DNA of 64,000 nucleotides, from positions 124,001 through 188,000 of the forward strand of contig NZ_JADQDQ010000002.1 of the NCBI RefSeq assembly GCF_015694725.1, written 5' to 3'. Position numbers and translations under genes: made by a program. Under the pieces are notes generated by a model, which saw only the letters and a program-made list of their open reading frames with translations, was not told the origin of the DNA and ran no database searches. This document shows positions 7,301 through 15,551 of the stretch, piece after piece (within the stretch, counting starts at the first letter, position 1; each line of letters starts with the position of its first letter). The DNA is from Hymenobacter jeongseonensis. GTDB taxonomy: Bacteria; Bacteroidota; Bacteroidia; Cytophagales; Hymenobacteraceae.

Positions 7301-8023
7301 TTACTCTTCCGCCTGCAGTCCCAACGCATCCACGGCTGCTTGCACGGCCTCGGCTCGATAGGCGGGTGCCGTGGCCGGGGCCTTCAGCAAACGCAGCAAC
7401 CGCTGGTACTTGGTGCGGCCTTCGGCGAGCATTTGCTCGCTCACTTCAATGGTGAACACACTGAACGGCTCCACTTTCTGCACGCCCACCAGCAAAAACC
7501 GCTCGGCCCGCATGGCATCGGTGTAGAAGGCCGCTTGGCGGTCGTAATCATAGGCCGAGCATTGCCAGAGGAAATGGTCGGCGTCGCGGGCCATGGTGGT
7601 TTTGAAGTCGATGATGGTGAAGGGCTGGTCGGGCTGGTCGACCACCAGGTCGGCGCGCAGCTTGCACAGCGTATCGGTTTCGGGCTCCGTGAAAAGCACG
7701 CTGGTTTCGGGAATGCCTTGGGTGAGCAGCTCGGCTAGTTGGCTGTTGAGTTTGACGCCCTCGACTAGCCACCAGACCAGCGTATCGTTGAGACCAGGCT
7801 GGCCGGCTACGTACTCCGCCGGCTCGAGCAGGGCGGTGTGAAAGGCGGTACCAAAGCTGAGGGCGCCTTCGTTGGAGCTGGTTTGGGGGCGAGGCGGGCG
7901 CCCATCCAACGCATCGCGCAGGCGCGAGAGGTCGGAATTGGCAATGGCGGGCAGGGCCCGGTAAGTATCGTAGTCAAGGCGCAGCAAATCGGGCCGGCGG
8001 AACGGAACAGCGGAATCGGGCAT
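7301..8023 (-). CDS. RecE/DUF3799-like PD-(D/E)XK nuclease-fold protein
   Basis: 240 aa from MPDSAVPF; an upstream in-frame ATG at 8050 is less likely. Features match the exodeoxyribonuclease VIII-like PD-(D/E)XK family (PF12684): the N-terminal YRALPAIANSDLSRL, then ALSFGTAFHTALLEP (about 62-76), the catalytic LRADLVVD ... FTIIDFKTT (Asp and DFK, about 130-150) and CSAYDYDRQAAFY. Phage relatives process double-stranded DNA ends in recombination; this chromosomal copy has no phage neighbours, so its role is open. It is flanked by a strong terminator at its 3' end. Confidence 0.75.
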   Translation of the reverse strand: MPDSAVPFRRPDLLRLDYDTYRALPAIANSDLSRLRDALDGRPPRPQTSSNEGALSFGTAFHTALLEPAEYVAGQPGLNDTLVWWLVEGVKLNSQLAELLTQGIPETSVLFTEPETDTLCKLRADLVVDQPDQPFTIIDFKTTMARDADHFLWQCSAYDYDRQAAFYTDAMRAERFLLVGVQKVEPFSVFTIEVSEQMLAEGRTKYQRLLRLLKAPATAPAYRAEAVQAAVDALGLQAEE

Positions 8024-8158
8024 AGGTGAAAAGGTAACAGAAAAAAGCACAGAATGGCTCTGCTTAAACCCTACGCCGTCCCCAAGCCCGCGGTTATGCG
8101 GCCACCTGCGTACTTCGTTTCAATACGTTGCGCATCCATTCATTTTTTTCACTGCACC

Positions 8159-8581
8159 ATGGCTTCCTGGGTTCCTTACGCGTTGCTTTCGGCCCTCTTT
8201 GCGGCCCTCACCGCCATTTTTGCCAAGGCAGGCATTCGGGGGGTCGATTCTGATTTGGCAACGGCCATTCGCACGGTGGTCATCTTGGTGCTGGCCTGGG
8301 GCATTGCGCTGGCGCGGGGTGCCACGAGCGGGCTACCCGACTTGAGCGGGCGTACCTGGCTTTTTTTAGGGTTGTCAGGCTTGGCCACCGGGGCCTCGTG
8401 GCTATGCTATTTCCGCGCCTTGCAGCTAGGACCAGTGAGCAAAGTTGCGCCCGTCGATAAATTGAGCGTAGCCTTAGCCCTGCTGCTTGCGGTGGTATTT
8501 CTGGGCGAAACTATTTCGGCCCGCGGCATGCTGGGGGCGGTGCTTATTTTGGCCGGCACCGTTGTGCTGGTGTGGTCTTGA
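8159..8581 (+). CDS. EamA/DMT-type small membrane transporter (single five-helix unit)
   Basis: 140 aa starting at MASWVPYALLSALFAALTAIFAKAG. About five hydrophobic helices, with an early Lys in the first helix and the closing GETISARGMLGAVLILAGTVVLV, match a single EamA repeat. Full drug/metabolite transporters have two such units, so this protein probably dimerises like small EamA proteins. Substrate unknown. It converges with argH on the other strand with an 18-bp gap. Confidence 0.85.
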   Translation: MASWVPYALLSALFAALTAIFAKAGIRGVDSDLATAIRTVVILVLAWGIALARGATSGLPDLSGRTWLFLGLSGLATGASWLCYFRALQLGPVSKVAPVDKLSVALALLLAVVFLGETISARGMLGAVLILAGTVVLVWS

Positions 8582-8599
8582 TGCTGAATAAAGCCCAGC

Positions 8600-9919
8600 C
8601 TACTCCCCTACTGCTGCATTGGCCAGTAAAGCACTCTGCGATTTCCAGCGCTGAATCTTGCCCGCAATTTCTGCCAGGCCGGGGTTGTGGATGCTGCCCA
8701 AATGCGTGGTTTGAAACTCACGGTGCGGCACGTAGCTGCCGTCTTCCACCGCGCGTCCCACCTGCTGATAGGCATCGCGAAACGGCACCCCAGCAATTAT
8801 CAACTGGTTGATGTTTTCAACGGAGAAAATAGGGTCGTATTTGGCCTGGTCGATGATACCGGACTTAATCTTGATTTCGGGCAGCGCAAACAGCAAAATA
8901 TCAAGCAGGTCCACGAACTGCATCATCGGCCCAAACAGCAGCTCCTTCAGCAGCTGAAAGTCGCGGTGGTAGCCGCTGGGCAGGTTGCTGGTGGCCAGAA
9001 TAATGTCGTTGGGTAGCGCCTGGAGGCGGTTGGCGTGGCCGCGCACCAGCTCAAACACATCGGGGTTTTTCTTGTGCGGCATGATGCTGGAGCCCGTCGT
9101 AAACTCCTTCGGCAAGGTCACAAAGCCCAAATCCTGGCTGTTGTACATCACCAAATCATACGCCAGTTTGCCCAGCGTGCCTGCGGCCCCGGCAATGGCA
9201 AAGGCCAGTGTTTTTTCGGTTTTGCCGCGCAGCATTTGCGCGCCCACCGCACTCACGGCCACGTTGCCGAAACCCATTTCCCGCGTCGTCATTTCCCGGT
9301 CAATCGGGAAGCTGCTCCCAAAGCCCGCGCCGGAGCCCAGCGGGTTTTGGTCGGCCACCGTGTGCGCGGCCTCAAACAAGCTCAAATCCAACAGCAAATG
9401 CTCGGCGTAGGCCGAAAACCACAGCCCGAAGCTGCTCGGCATGGCCGCCTGAAAGTGGGTGTAGCCCGGCAAAATATCCGCCTGGTGCACTTCGGCTTTT
9501 TTCAGCAGCACCTCCGCCAACGTAATAATCTTGGCCGCAACGCGTTCCGTGTAATCCTTGATAAACAGCTGAATGGCCGTCAGCACCTGGTCGTTGCGCG
9601 AGCGGGCCGTGTGGATTTTCTTGCCTGCGTCGCCGAATTTTTCGGTTAGATAGAATTCGATTTTAGAGTGCACGTCCTCGAAATCCTCGCCAATGACGAA
9701 GTTACCCGCCGCTATTTCAGCCGCTAGCTCGTCCAGCCCTTGTTGCAGCTGCTGGTTTTCGGCCTCGCTGAGCAGGCCCACCGCAGCCAGCATGTTGGCC
9801 TGCGCCCGGGATGCCTGCACGTCGAACGGCGCCAGATAAAGGTCTAGCTCACGGTCGTGCCCTACGGTGAACTGCTCGATTTTCTTGTCGACGGCAATGC
9901 CTTTTTCCCAGATTTTCAT
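8600..9919 (-). CDS. argH: Argininosuccinate lyase
   Basis: Last step of arginine synthesis: cleaves argininosuccinate into arginine and fumarate. The 439-aa length and domain order fit the fumarase/aspartase superfamily: TARSRNDQVLT near 100, the substrate-site TGYTHFQAAMPSSFG-like region near 155, and the signature GSSIMPHKKNP near 275 that carries the catalytic Ser loop. Start MKIWEKG at 9919 is the only sensible one. It is separated from the rest of the arginine genes by a VOC pseudogene and transcribed in the direction of argE/argB. Confidence 0.97.
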   Translation of the reverse strand: MKIWEKGIAVDKKIEQFTVGHDRELDLYLAPFDVQASRAQANMLAAVGLLSEAENQQLQQGLDELAAEIAAGNFVIGEDFEDVHSKIEFYLTEKFGDAGKKIHTARSRNDQVLTAIQLFIKDYTERVAAKIITLAEVLLKKAEVHQADILPGYTHFQAAMPSSFGLWFSAYAEHLLLDLSLFEAAHTVADQNPLGSGAGFGSSFPIDREMTTREMGFGNVAVSAVGAQMLRGKTEKTLAFAIAGAAGTLGKLAYDLVMYNSQDLGFVTLPKEFTTGSSIMPHKKNPDVFELVRGHANRLQALPNDIILATSNLPSGYHRDFQLLKELLFGPMMQFVDLLDILLFALPEIKIKSGIIDQAKYDPIFSVENINQLIIAGVPFRDAYQQVGRAVEDGSYVPHREFQTTHLGSIHNPGLAEIAGKIQRWKSQSALLANAAVGE

Positions 9920-10086
9920 GCGGGCAAAGGTAGGACGGCCCCCAATAGTTGCCAGCTTAAGCCTCTTACAGGGGCATTAACTACCCGCAAAAATTAACGC
10001 AAAATACCCGGCAATTTGGCGTAATCATCTAGCCAGCTAGCCCGTAGAAGCCGCTATTTTGGGTTCTTCACCAGTTCTCCAACGCC

Positions 10087-10492
10087 ATGTAGAAAATCAC
10101 CACCTTCCTGAGCTACAACGACCAGGCCGAGGCTGCCGCGAAGCTGTACACCAGCATTTTCAAAGATTCCGCCATCACCAACACCACCTACTACACCGTC
10201 ATACATCGCCATAAACAGCGGGTCCCATTTCACCTTTACCGATGGCATTTCGCTTTCCGTGAGCTGCGAAAACCAAGCTGAAATCGACGAATTATGGGCC
10301 AAGCTAACCGCCGGTGGCGACAAACCGGGCCCGTGCGGCTGGCTCAAAGACCGGTTTGGCGTGTCGTGGCAAATCACCCCGGCCAACATCGGCAAGCTGC
10401 TGCGCGACAAGAACCCGGAACGCGCCAAACGTAAAACTGCTGCCCTCATGCAAATGCACGAAATTGACATTGCCGCGCCCGAACAGGCGTGA
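10087..10492 (+). pseudogene. VOC/PhnB-like (glyoxalase superfamily) protein remnant
   Basis: Translation gives ATG followed at once by TAG, then KITTFLSYNDQAEAAAKLYT, an open stretch to NTTYYTV near 10200, and then, in another frame, SGSHFTFTDGISLSV and SCENQAEIDELWAKL, GPCGWLKDRFGVSWQI to a stop at 10492. These are the two ends of a PhnB-like VOC protein. About 25 central residues are missing and the frame is shifted, besides the nonsense codon at position 2. The gene is therefore dead, lying between two arginine genes on the opposite strand. Confidence 0.8.
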
Positions 10493-10501
10493 GATTACAA
10501 T

Positions 10502-11569
10502 TTATAGCTCTAACCCGAGCAACAACTCGATGTAATCACGAATTCCGGCGCGTATTTCACTTAGCAAAATAAATTCGTCCGGAGTGTGAGAGCGGGCGCT
10601 TTCTCCCGGGCCTATTTTCAAGGTCTGAAATGGCATCATCGACTGGTCCGAGAGCGTGGGCGAGCCGTACACCTGCTTGCCCATTGCCACGCCTTTGCGC
10701 ACCAACGGATGGTTTTCGCTAATGCGTGAAGAATTGAGATGCGTGGAGCGCGGCACTATTTCCGACTGCAGATTAGCGCGGATAATTTCGACTATTTCAG
10801 CATTCTGGTACAGTTCATTGGTCCGCACATCAATTACAAATTGGCAGCGGTCCGGCACCACATTGTGTTGCGTGCCGGCGCTTATCTGCGTCACCGTCGT
10901 CTTCACCGCACCCAGGAATGGTGATATCTTGGGAAACTGATAGCCGCGTAGCCATTGAATATCGTCCAGCGCTTTATAAAGCGCATTCTCGCCTTCTTCT
11001 CGGGCGGCGTGGCCGGTTTTTCCATAGGCAGTGGCATCGAGCACAATCAGGCCTTTTTCCGCAATGGCGAGGTTCATCCCCGTTGGTTCGCCCACAATGC
11101 CCAAGTCGATTTTTCCCAACGCTGGCAACACGCTCCTAATGCCATTGGCACCCGAAATTTCCTCCTCCGCAGTAATTGCGCAAATCAAATTAAACGCATT
11201 TTGCTGCTTCTGAAAATACAGAAACACAGCCAGCAAACTCACAGCCGAAGCACCCGCGTCGTTGCTCCCCAGCCCAATTAATTTATCCCCTTCCACCACC
11301 GCTCCGAAAGGGTCGTAATTCCAACCCGCACCCGCTTTTACCGTGTCATGATGTGAATTCAGCAGCACCGTCGGCTTGCGGGCATCAAAATGCGTAGATA
11401 CGGCCCACACATTGTTTTTCTGTCGCTTAGCATCAACTCCATGCGCCGCCAAAAACTCCTGAATCAAGTCCGCTGTGTTGGATTCTTCGCGCGAAAACGA
11501 AGGCGTTTTAATTAGCCGAATTAATAAGCCAACGGCATCATTACTCAACTGACTAATTATTTCAGACAT
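10502..11569 (-). CDS. argE: M20-family acetylornithine/acetylcitrulline-type deacetylase
   Basis: 355-aa dinuclear-zinc M20 amidohydrolase. Visible motifs are LLNSHHDTVKAG (about 70-81, metal-binding HxD), SNDAGASAV (bridging Asp), ITAEEEISG (catalytic Glu-Glu) and GIVGEPTGMNLAIAEKG. The gene overlaps argB by 13 bp and sits within a set that has an acylornithine carbamoyltransferase, so the likely substrate is N-acetylcitrulline (or a succinyl analogue) rather than acetylornithine itself. That substrate is inferred from context and known Xanthomonas/Bacteroides pathways. Confidence 0.9.
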   Translation of the reverse strand: MSEIISQLSNDAVGLLIRLIKTPSFSREESNTADLIQEFLAAHGVDAKRQKNNVWAVSTHFDARKPTVLLNSHHDTVKAGAGWNYDPFGAVVEGDKLIGLGSNDAGASAVSLLAVFLYFQKQQNAFNLICAITAEEEISGANGIRSVLPALGKIDLGIVGEPTGMNLAIAEKGLIVLDATAYGKTGHAAREEGENALYKALDDIQWLRGYQFPKISPFLGAVKTTVTQISAGTQHNVVPDRCQFVIDVRTNELYQNAEIVEIIRANLQSEIVPRSTHLNSSRISENHPLVRKGVAMGKQVYGSPTLSDQSMMPFQTLKIGPGESARSHTPDEFILLSEIRAGIRDYIELLLGLEL

Positions 11570-12339
11570 AAAGTCGTATTCAGGGCATCATCGATGTAAA
11601 GCGCATGCTCAATTATTACTTTATCAACGCCAAACTGCAAGGCATCAAACGCACTTTCTAATTTGGGCAACATGCCATCCGCAATTATTCCGCTTTCTCT
11701 CAGCTCAGCATAGTCGAACAGGTTTATTCTGGTGATAACCGAGTTTTCATCCGATATATCAGCTAAAACGCCCCGTTTCTCAAAGCAGAAATGCAGCTCC
11801 ACCTTATATTCTTTGCTCAATGCCTTTGCCACCGAAGCAGCAATGGTATCGGCGTTGGTATTTAATAATTGTCCTTGTCCATCGTGGTTAATGGGGCAGA
11901 ATACGGGCGTCATTCCCATGGCTAAGAACTGGTGAATGCTCGCCGTGTTAATGCTCTCCTCATTCAGGTCGCCAACAAATCCATAGTCTACCTCCCGCAC
12001 CGGGCGCTTCCTGGCCAGAATCACGTTGCCATCGGCGCCGGTAAGGCCCAGCGCATTAACCCCCATACTTTGCAGCGCAGCCACTATCTGCTTGTTAGTT
12101 TTACCCGCATAAAACATCGTCACGATATCGAGCGTGGCTTCATCGGTGATGCGTCGCCCGTTCAGCATGCGGGGCGCAATGCCCAAATTGGCCATCATCT
12201 CGCTGGCGCCCTTGCCACCACCGTGCACCAGTATTTTGGGGCCGCCCACTTTGGCAAAGAGCCGTAAAAACTCCAGCAAATCCGGCACGTGGTCGATAAT
12301 GCCACCGCCTATTTTAAATATCTTCAGCTGGGGCTTCAT
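11557..12339 (-). CDS. argB: Acetylglutamate kinase
   Basis: Phosphorylates N-acetylglutamate, the second step of arginine synthesis. At 260 aa it is a typical short ArgB of the amino-acid kinase family: FKIGGGII (residues 8-15), KILVHGGGKGASEMM (about 35-49), LTGADGNVILARKR (about 98-111) and NTNADTIAASVAKAL (about 159-173). It starts at MKPQLKIFKIGGG and overlaps argE by 13 bp, so the two are translationally coupled. It is transcribed divergently from the GNAT-argG-argC-argD operon, and the shared upstream region has overlapping promoter boxes. Confidence 0.95.
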   Translation of the reverse strand: MKPQLKIFKIGGGIIDHVPDLLEFLRLFAKVGGPKILVHGGGKGASEMMANLGIAPRMLNGRRITDEATLDIVTMFYAGKTNKQIVAALQSMGVNALGLTGADGNVILARKRPVREVDYGFVGDLNEESINTASIHQFLAMGMTPVFCPINHDGQGQLLNTNADTIAASVAKALSKEYKVELHFCFEKRGVLADISDENSVITRINLFDYAELRESGIIADGMLPKLESAFDALQFGVDKVIIEHALYIDDALNTTLCLK

Positions 12340-12406
12340 TACAACTTTTTTTGGTGGGCAACGCCAGCCGGGCAGGTGGCAGTTTCAAAAAATAAGAGGG
12401 GAAACA

Positions 12407-12437
12407 TTGCATGCAAAAGTAGGACCTTTTACATTTG
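12407..12437 (+). promoter_or_regulatory. Bacteroidota-type promoter, arginine operon direction
   Basis: TTG (12407-12409), 20-bp spacer, TACATTTG (12430-12437) fits the -33/-7 pattern. The next gene, the GNAT, begins 329 bp further on, so a long leader is predicted. Confidence 0.55.
12414..12421 (-). promoter_or_regulatory. -7 box for argB-argE
   Basis: On the minus strand TACTTTTG fits TAnnTTTG and lies 75 bp upstream of the argB ATG. It overlaps the plus-strand promoter at a TTGCATGCAA palindrome, so the two divergent arginine operons probably compete or share control. Confidence 0.5.
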
Positions 12438-12439
12438 CG

Positions 12440-12766
12440 GCAGATTTGAACCACTTGGGTCGACCCCTCGTTAAAGCGTCCAAACCAATAATTCTCCGCC
12501 ATGACCGTCTCGGTTTATTTGCCTACTCCGCTTGCCCCTGCCGCTTGGCCAGGTGTTGCTGGTGTTTGCAAAACCGCTTGCGTTTTGGTGCGACGACCCT
12601 AGCGGCTTCAGCAGCCGCATGTTGGCCCCTTGGCCAGCCCTTTTGAGCCGGGTTAGTATCCGCTCAACTTACAGACAGGTTTGGGCTTTAGCAGGAATTC
12701 CCCGTATAAACTTACGGACGGGGTTTCCGGACAGCCGCGCATCTATCCCTAAGTATTTTATAATCA
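12440..12766 (+). other. Long untranslated leader of the GNAT-argG operon
   Basis: About 327 bp with no solid gene. A 33-codon frame (12501-12602, MTVSVYLPTPLAPAAW...) ends with two Arg codons, CGA CGA, before Pro and TAG; it could be a leader peptide or a relic of a ThiS/MoaD-like N-terminus. A CCCCG...CGGGG hairpin (about 12701-12724) follows. No known riboswitch was recognised. Confidence 0.35.
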
Positions 12767-13387
12767 ATGACAATACGGGTTGCAACGGAAGCGGACGAAC
12801 AGTACGCTGAACAATTATGCCAATGGTACGTCGAGTCGGCCAAAACGCGGGGCACCGGCATCGCCAAGCGCGAGCCTTCATATGTGGCCCAGAAAATGGC
12901 CAGCGGCGACGGCGTTATCGCCTTCGTTGATGACGAGTTAGCCGGCTTCTGCTACATTGAAACCTTTGATGACAAGACCTTTGTCGTCAACTCGGGCCTG
13001 ATTGTAAACGCCGAAATCCGCAAGGGCGGCGTGGGCCGGGCTATCAAGCAGGCCGTGTTCGAACTTTCGCGCACCAAGTACCCGCAGGCCAAGATTTTCG
13101 GCATCACGACCAGCTTGGCCGTGATGAAAATCAACACGGATTTGGGTTATGAGCCCGTGACTTTCTCGGAGCTGACCACCAGCGAAGACTTCTGGAAGGG
13201 CTGCAAAAGCTGCAAAAACTACAGCATCCTGATGGAGAACGAGCGCAAGATGTGTCTCTGCACCGGCATGCTCTATGACACGCCCGAAAAGCAGTTGGTG
13301 CAGGTTCAAGTGCCTGACTTTGCCGTCCTCACCCCCACCCTGCCCCTTCCCCAAAACCCCGCTACTGAAACCGATTCTGCACTATAA
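12767..13387 (+). CDS. GNAT acetyltransferase, probable acetylglutamate-supplying enzyme of the arginine operon
   Basis: 206 aa with one GNAT domain: MTIRVATEADEQYAEQLCQ at the start, the acetyl-CoA-binding turn IRKGGVGRAIKQAV near 87-100 and LAVMKINTDLGYEP near 115-130. The C-terminal part carries several cysteines (CKSCKNY, MCLCTGML), found in GNATs of arginine clusters in this phylum. It starts the operon, 3 bp before argG, and no classical argA or argJ is present, so N-acetylglutamate synthesis is the natural inference. It does not have the amino-acid-kinase domain of classical ArgA. Confidence 0.75.
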   Translation: MTIRVATEADEQYAEQLCQWYVESAKTRGTGIAKREPSYVAQKMASGDGVIAFVDDELAGFCYIETFDDKTFVVNSGLIVNAEIRKGGVGRAIKQAVFELSRTKYPQAKIFGITTSLAVMKINTDLGYEPVTFSELTTSEDFWKGCKSCKNYSILMENERKMCLCTGMLYDTPEKQLVQVQVPDFAVLTPTLPLPQNPATETDSAL

Positions 13388-13390
13388 ATA

Positions 13391-14581
13391 ATGAAGAAAA
13401 AAGCTATTCTCGCCTATAGCGGCGGCCTCGACACCTCGTTTTGCGCCGTGTATTTGTCGCGCGACCTCGACCTGGAAGTCCACACGGTAATTGTCAATTC
13501 CGGCGGCTTCACGGCTGAGGAACTGGCCGCCATTGAGAAGCGTGCCTACGAATTGGGTTCGGTGAAGCACGAGGTGATTGATGTGACCACGCGCTTTTAT
13601 CAGGACTGCCTGCGCTACCTGCTGTTCGGCAACGTGCTGAAAAACGACACCTACCCGCTGAGCGTGAGTGCCGAGCGCATGTTCCAGTCGCTGGCCATTG
13701 CCGAGTATGCGCGCGCCAACGAAGCAGATTACATCGTGCACGGCAGCACCGGCGCCGGCAACGACCAGGTGCGTTTCGACGTAGCGTTCTCGGTTATCGC
13801 ACCCAAAACGGAAATCCTCACGCCCATCCGCGACCTCAAACTCTCGCGCCAGGCCGAGATTGAGTATCTGCAAAAAGCTGGCTTCGAAATGAGCTGGGAA
13901 AAGGCGAAGTATTCTATTAATAAAGGCATCTGGGGCACCAGCGTGGGCGGCGTCGAGACACTGACTTCGCACGAGGCCCTGCCCGAAAGTGCTTACCCGT
14001 CGCAATTGCAGCGGCAGGATTCGGAACGCGTGGAAATCACGTTCGAAAAAGGGGAACCCGTGGCGCTGAACGGCGAGACGCTGGACCCGGTAGCGCTGAT
14101 TCAAAAGTTGAATGAACTGGGCTCGGCATTCGCCATCGGCCGCGACACGCATGTGGGCGATACCATCCTAGGCATCAAAGGCCGCGTGGGTTTTGAAGCG
14201 CCTGCGCCGCTCATCCTCATCAAGGCGCACCACTTGCTGGAGAAGCACACCAGCACCCGCTGGCAGCTGCTGCATAAGGACTATATCGCCAACTGGTACG
14301 GCACGCTGCTGCACGAGGCCCAATACCTCGACCCAGTGATGCGCGACATGGAAGCCTTCCTAGAATCGTCGCAGAACCACGTGTCGGGCAAGGTATTCGT
14401 GCAACTCAAACCCTACCAGTTCGACCTGCTCGGCATCGAGTCGAAATACGACATGATGCAGTCGAAAGTGGCCACTTACGGCGAGGAAAACAACGCCTGG
14501 GATGCCCGTGACGCTCGTGGTTTCATCAAGATTTTCGGCAACCAGCTGAAAATTAGCGCCAGCCTGCACGATGAAAATTAA
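13391..14581 (+). CDS. argG: Argininosuccinate synthase
   Basis: Joins citrulline and aspartate with ATP. The 396-aa protein starts MKKKAILAYSGGLDTS, with the PP-loop ATP motif at residues 8-15. GSTGAGNDQVRFD near 118-130 and SINKGIWGTSVGG near 176-188 are characteristic citrulline/aspartate-site segments. It lies 3 bp after the GNAT and overlaps argC by 11 bp, so it is part of a tightly coupled operon. Confidence 0.97.
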   Translation: MKKKAILAYSGGLDTSFCAVYLSRDLDLEVHTVIVNSGGFTAEELAAIEKRAYELGSVKHEVIDVTTRFYQDCLRYLLFGNVLKNDTYPLSVSAERMFQSLAIAEYARANEADYIVHGSTGAGNDQVRFDVAFSVIAPKTEILTPIRDLKLSRQAEIEYLQKAGFEMSWEKAKYSINKGIWGTSVGGVETLTSHEALPESAYPSQLQRQDSERVEITFEKGEPVALNGETLDPVALIQKLNELGSAFAIGRDTHVGDTILGIKGRVGFEAPAPLILIKAHHLLEKHTSTRWQLLHKDYIANWYGTLLHEAQYLDPVMRDMEAFLESSQNHVSGKVFVQLKPYQFDLLGIESKYDMMQSKVATYGEENNAWDARDARGFIKIFGNQLKISASLHDEN

Positions 14582-15551
14582 GGCCGGCATTGTGGGCGGG
14601 GCCGGCTATACCGCTGGCGAGCTTATTCGCATTCTGCTTAACCACGAGTTCGTAGAGTTGGGCGGCATCGTCAGCTCGTCGAATGCCGGCAACCCCGTGT
14701 ACCAGGTGCACGACGACCTGGTGGGCGAAACGGACTTGGCTTTCACCTCCGAATTGGCCGGTGATGAAGACGTGGTATTTCTGTGCCTGGGCCACGGCAA
14801 TTCCAAAGCCTGGCTACAAAAAAACACTCTGCCCGAAACCACCCACGTCATCGACCTGAGCAACGACTTCCGCCTGAACGCGGATGCCGAGTTCGAAGGC
14901 CGCGAGTTTGTGTATGGCCTGCCGGAGCTAAATAAAGCCCGCATCCAGCAGGCCCAAAGCATTGCCAACCCAGGCTGCTTCGCTACCGCCATTCAGTTGG
15001 CGCTGCTGCCACTGGCTAAGGCTGGCAAGCTCACCGACGACATCCACGTGTCGGCCATCACTGGCTCAACCGGCGCGGGCCAGAGCCTGTCGGAAACGGT
15101 GCATTTCTCGTGGCGCACCAACAACGTGTCCATCTACAAGCCCTTCACGCACCAGCACCTCGGCGAAATCGGCGAGAGCCTGGCGCAGCTGCAGCCGCAA
15201 TCAGAAGCGGAGATTCACTTCATCCCCTACCGTGGCAATTTCTCGCGGGGCATTTTCGCCAGCGTATACACACCATCTGAATTGACGCAGGACGAGGCGC
15301 GGGAGCTGTATAAGCAGTTTTATGCCGACGCGCCGTTCACCACGGTGTCGGACAAGGAAATTCACCTCAAGCAGGTGGTGAATACAAACAAATGCCTGCT
15401 GCACGTGCAGAAACAGGGCAAGCAGTTGCTCATTACCTCGGTTATTGACAATCTGGTAAAGGGCGCTTCGGGCCAGGCGGTGCAGAATATGAACCTGATT
15501 TTTGGCCTGCCCGAAACGACAGGCCTCAACCTTAAATCGGTGCTTTTCTAA
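14571..15551 (+). CDS. argC: N-acetyl-gamma-glutamyl-phosphate reductase
   Basis: NADPH-dependent reduction of acetylglutamyl phosphate to its semialdehyde. The 326-aa protein shows the nucleotide-binding GGAGYTAGELIRIL (about 8-21), the catalytic Cys in SIANPGCFATAIQLALLP near 135, and GSTGAGQS near 165 with the downstream His-bearing PFTHQHLGEI. It overlaps argG by 11 bp and argD by one base. Confidence 0.97.
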   Translation: MKIKAGIVGGAGYTAGELIRILLNHEFVELGGIVSSSNAGNPVYQVHDDLVGETDLAFTSELAGDEDVVFLCLGHGNSKAWLQKNTLPETTHVIDLSNDFRLNADAEFEGREFVYGLPELNKARIQQAQSIANPGCFATAIQLALLPLAKAGKLTDDIHVSAITGSTGAGQSLSETVHFSWRTNNVSIYKPFTHQHLGEIGESLAQLQPQSEAEIHFIPYRGNFSRGIFASVYTPSELTQDEARELYKQFYADAPFTTVSDKEIHLKQVVNTNKCLLHVQKQGKQLLITSVIDNLVKGASGQAVQNMNLIFGLPETTGLNLKSVLF

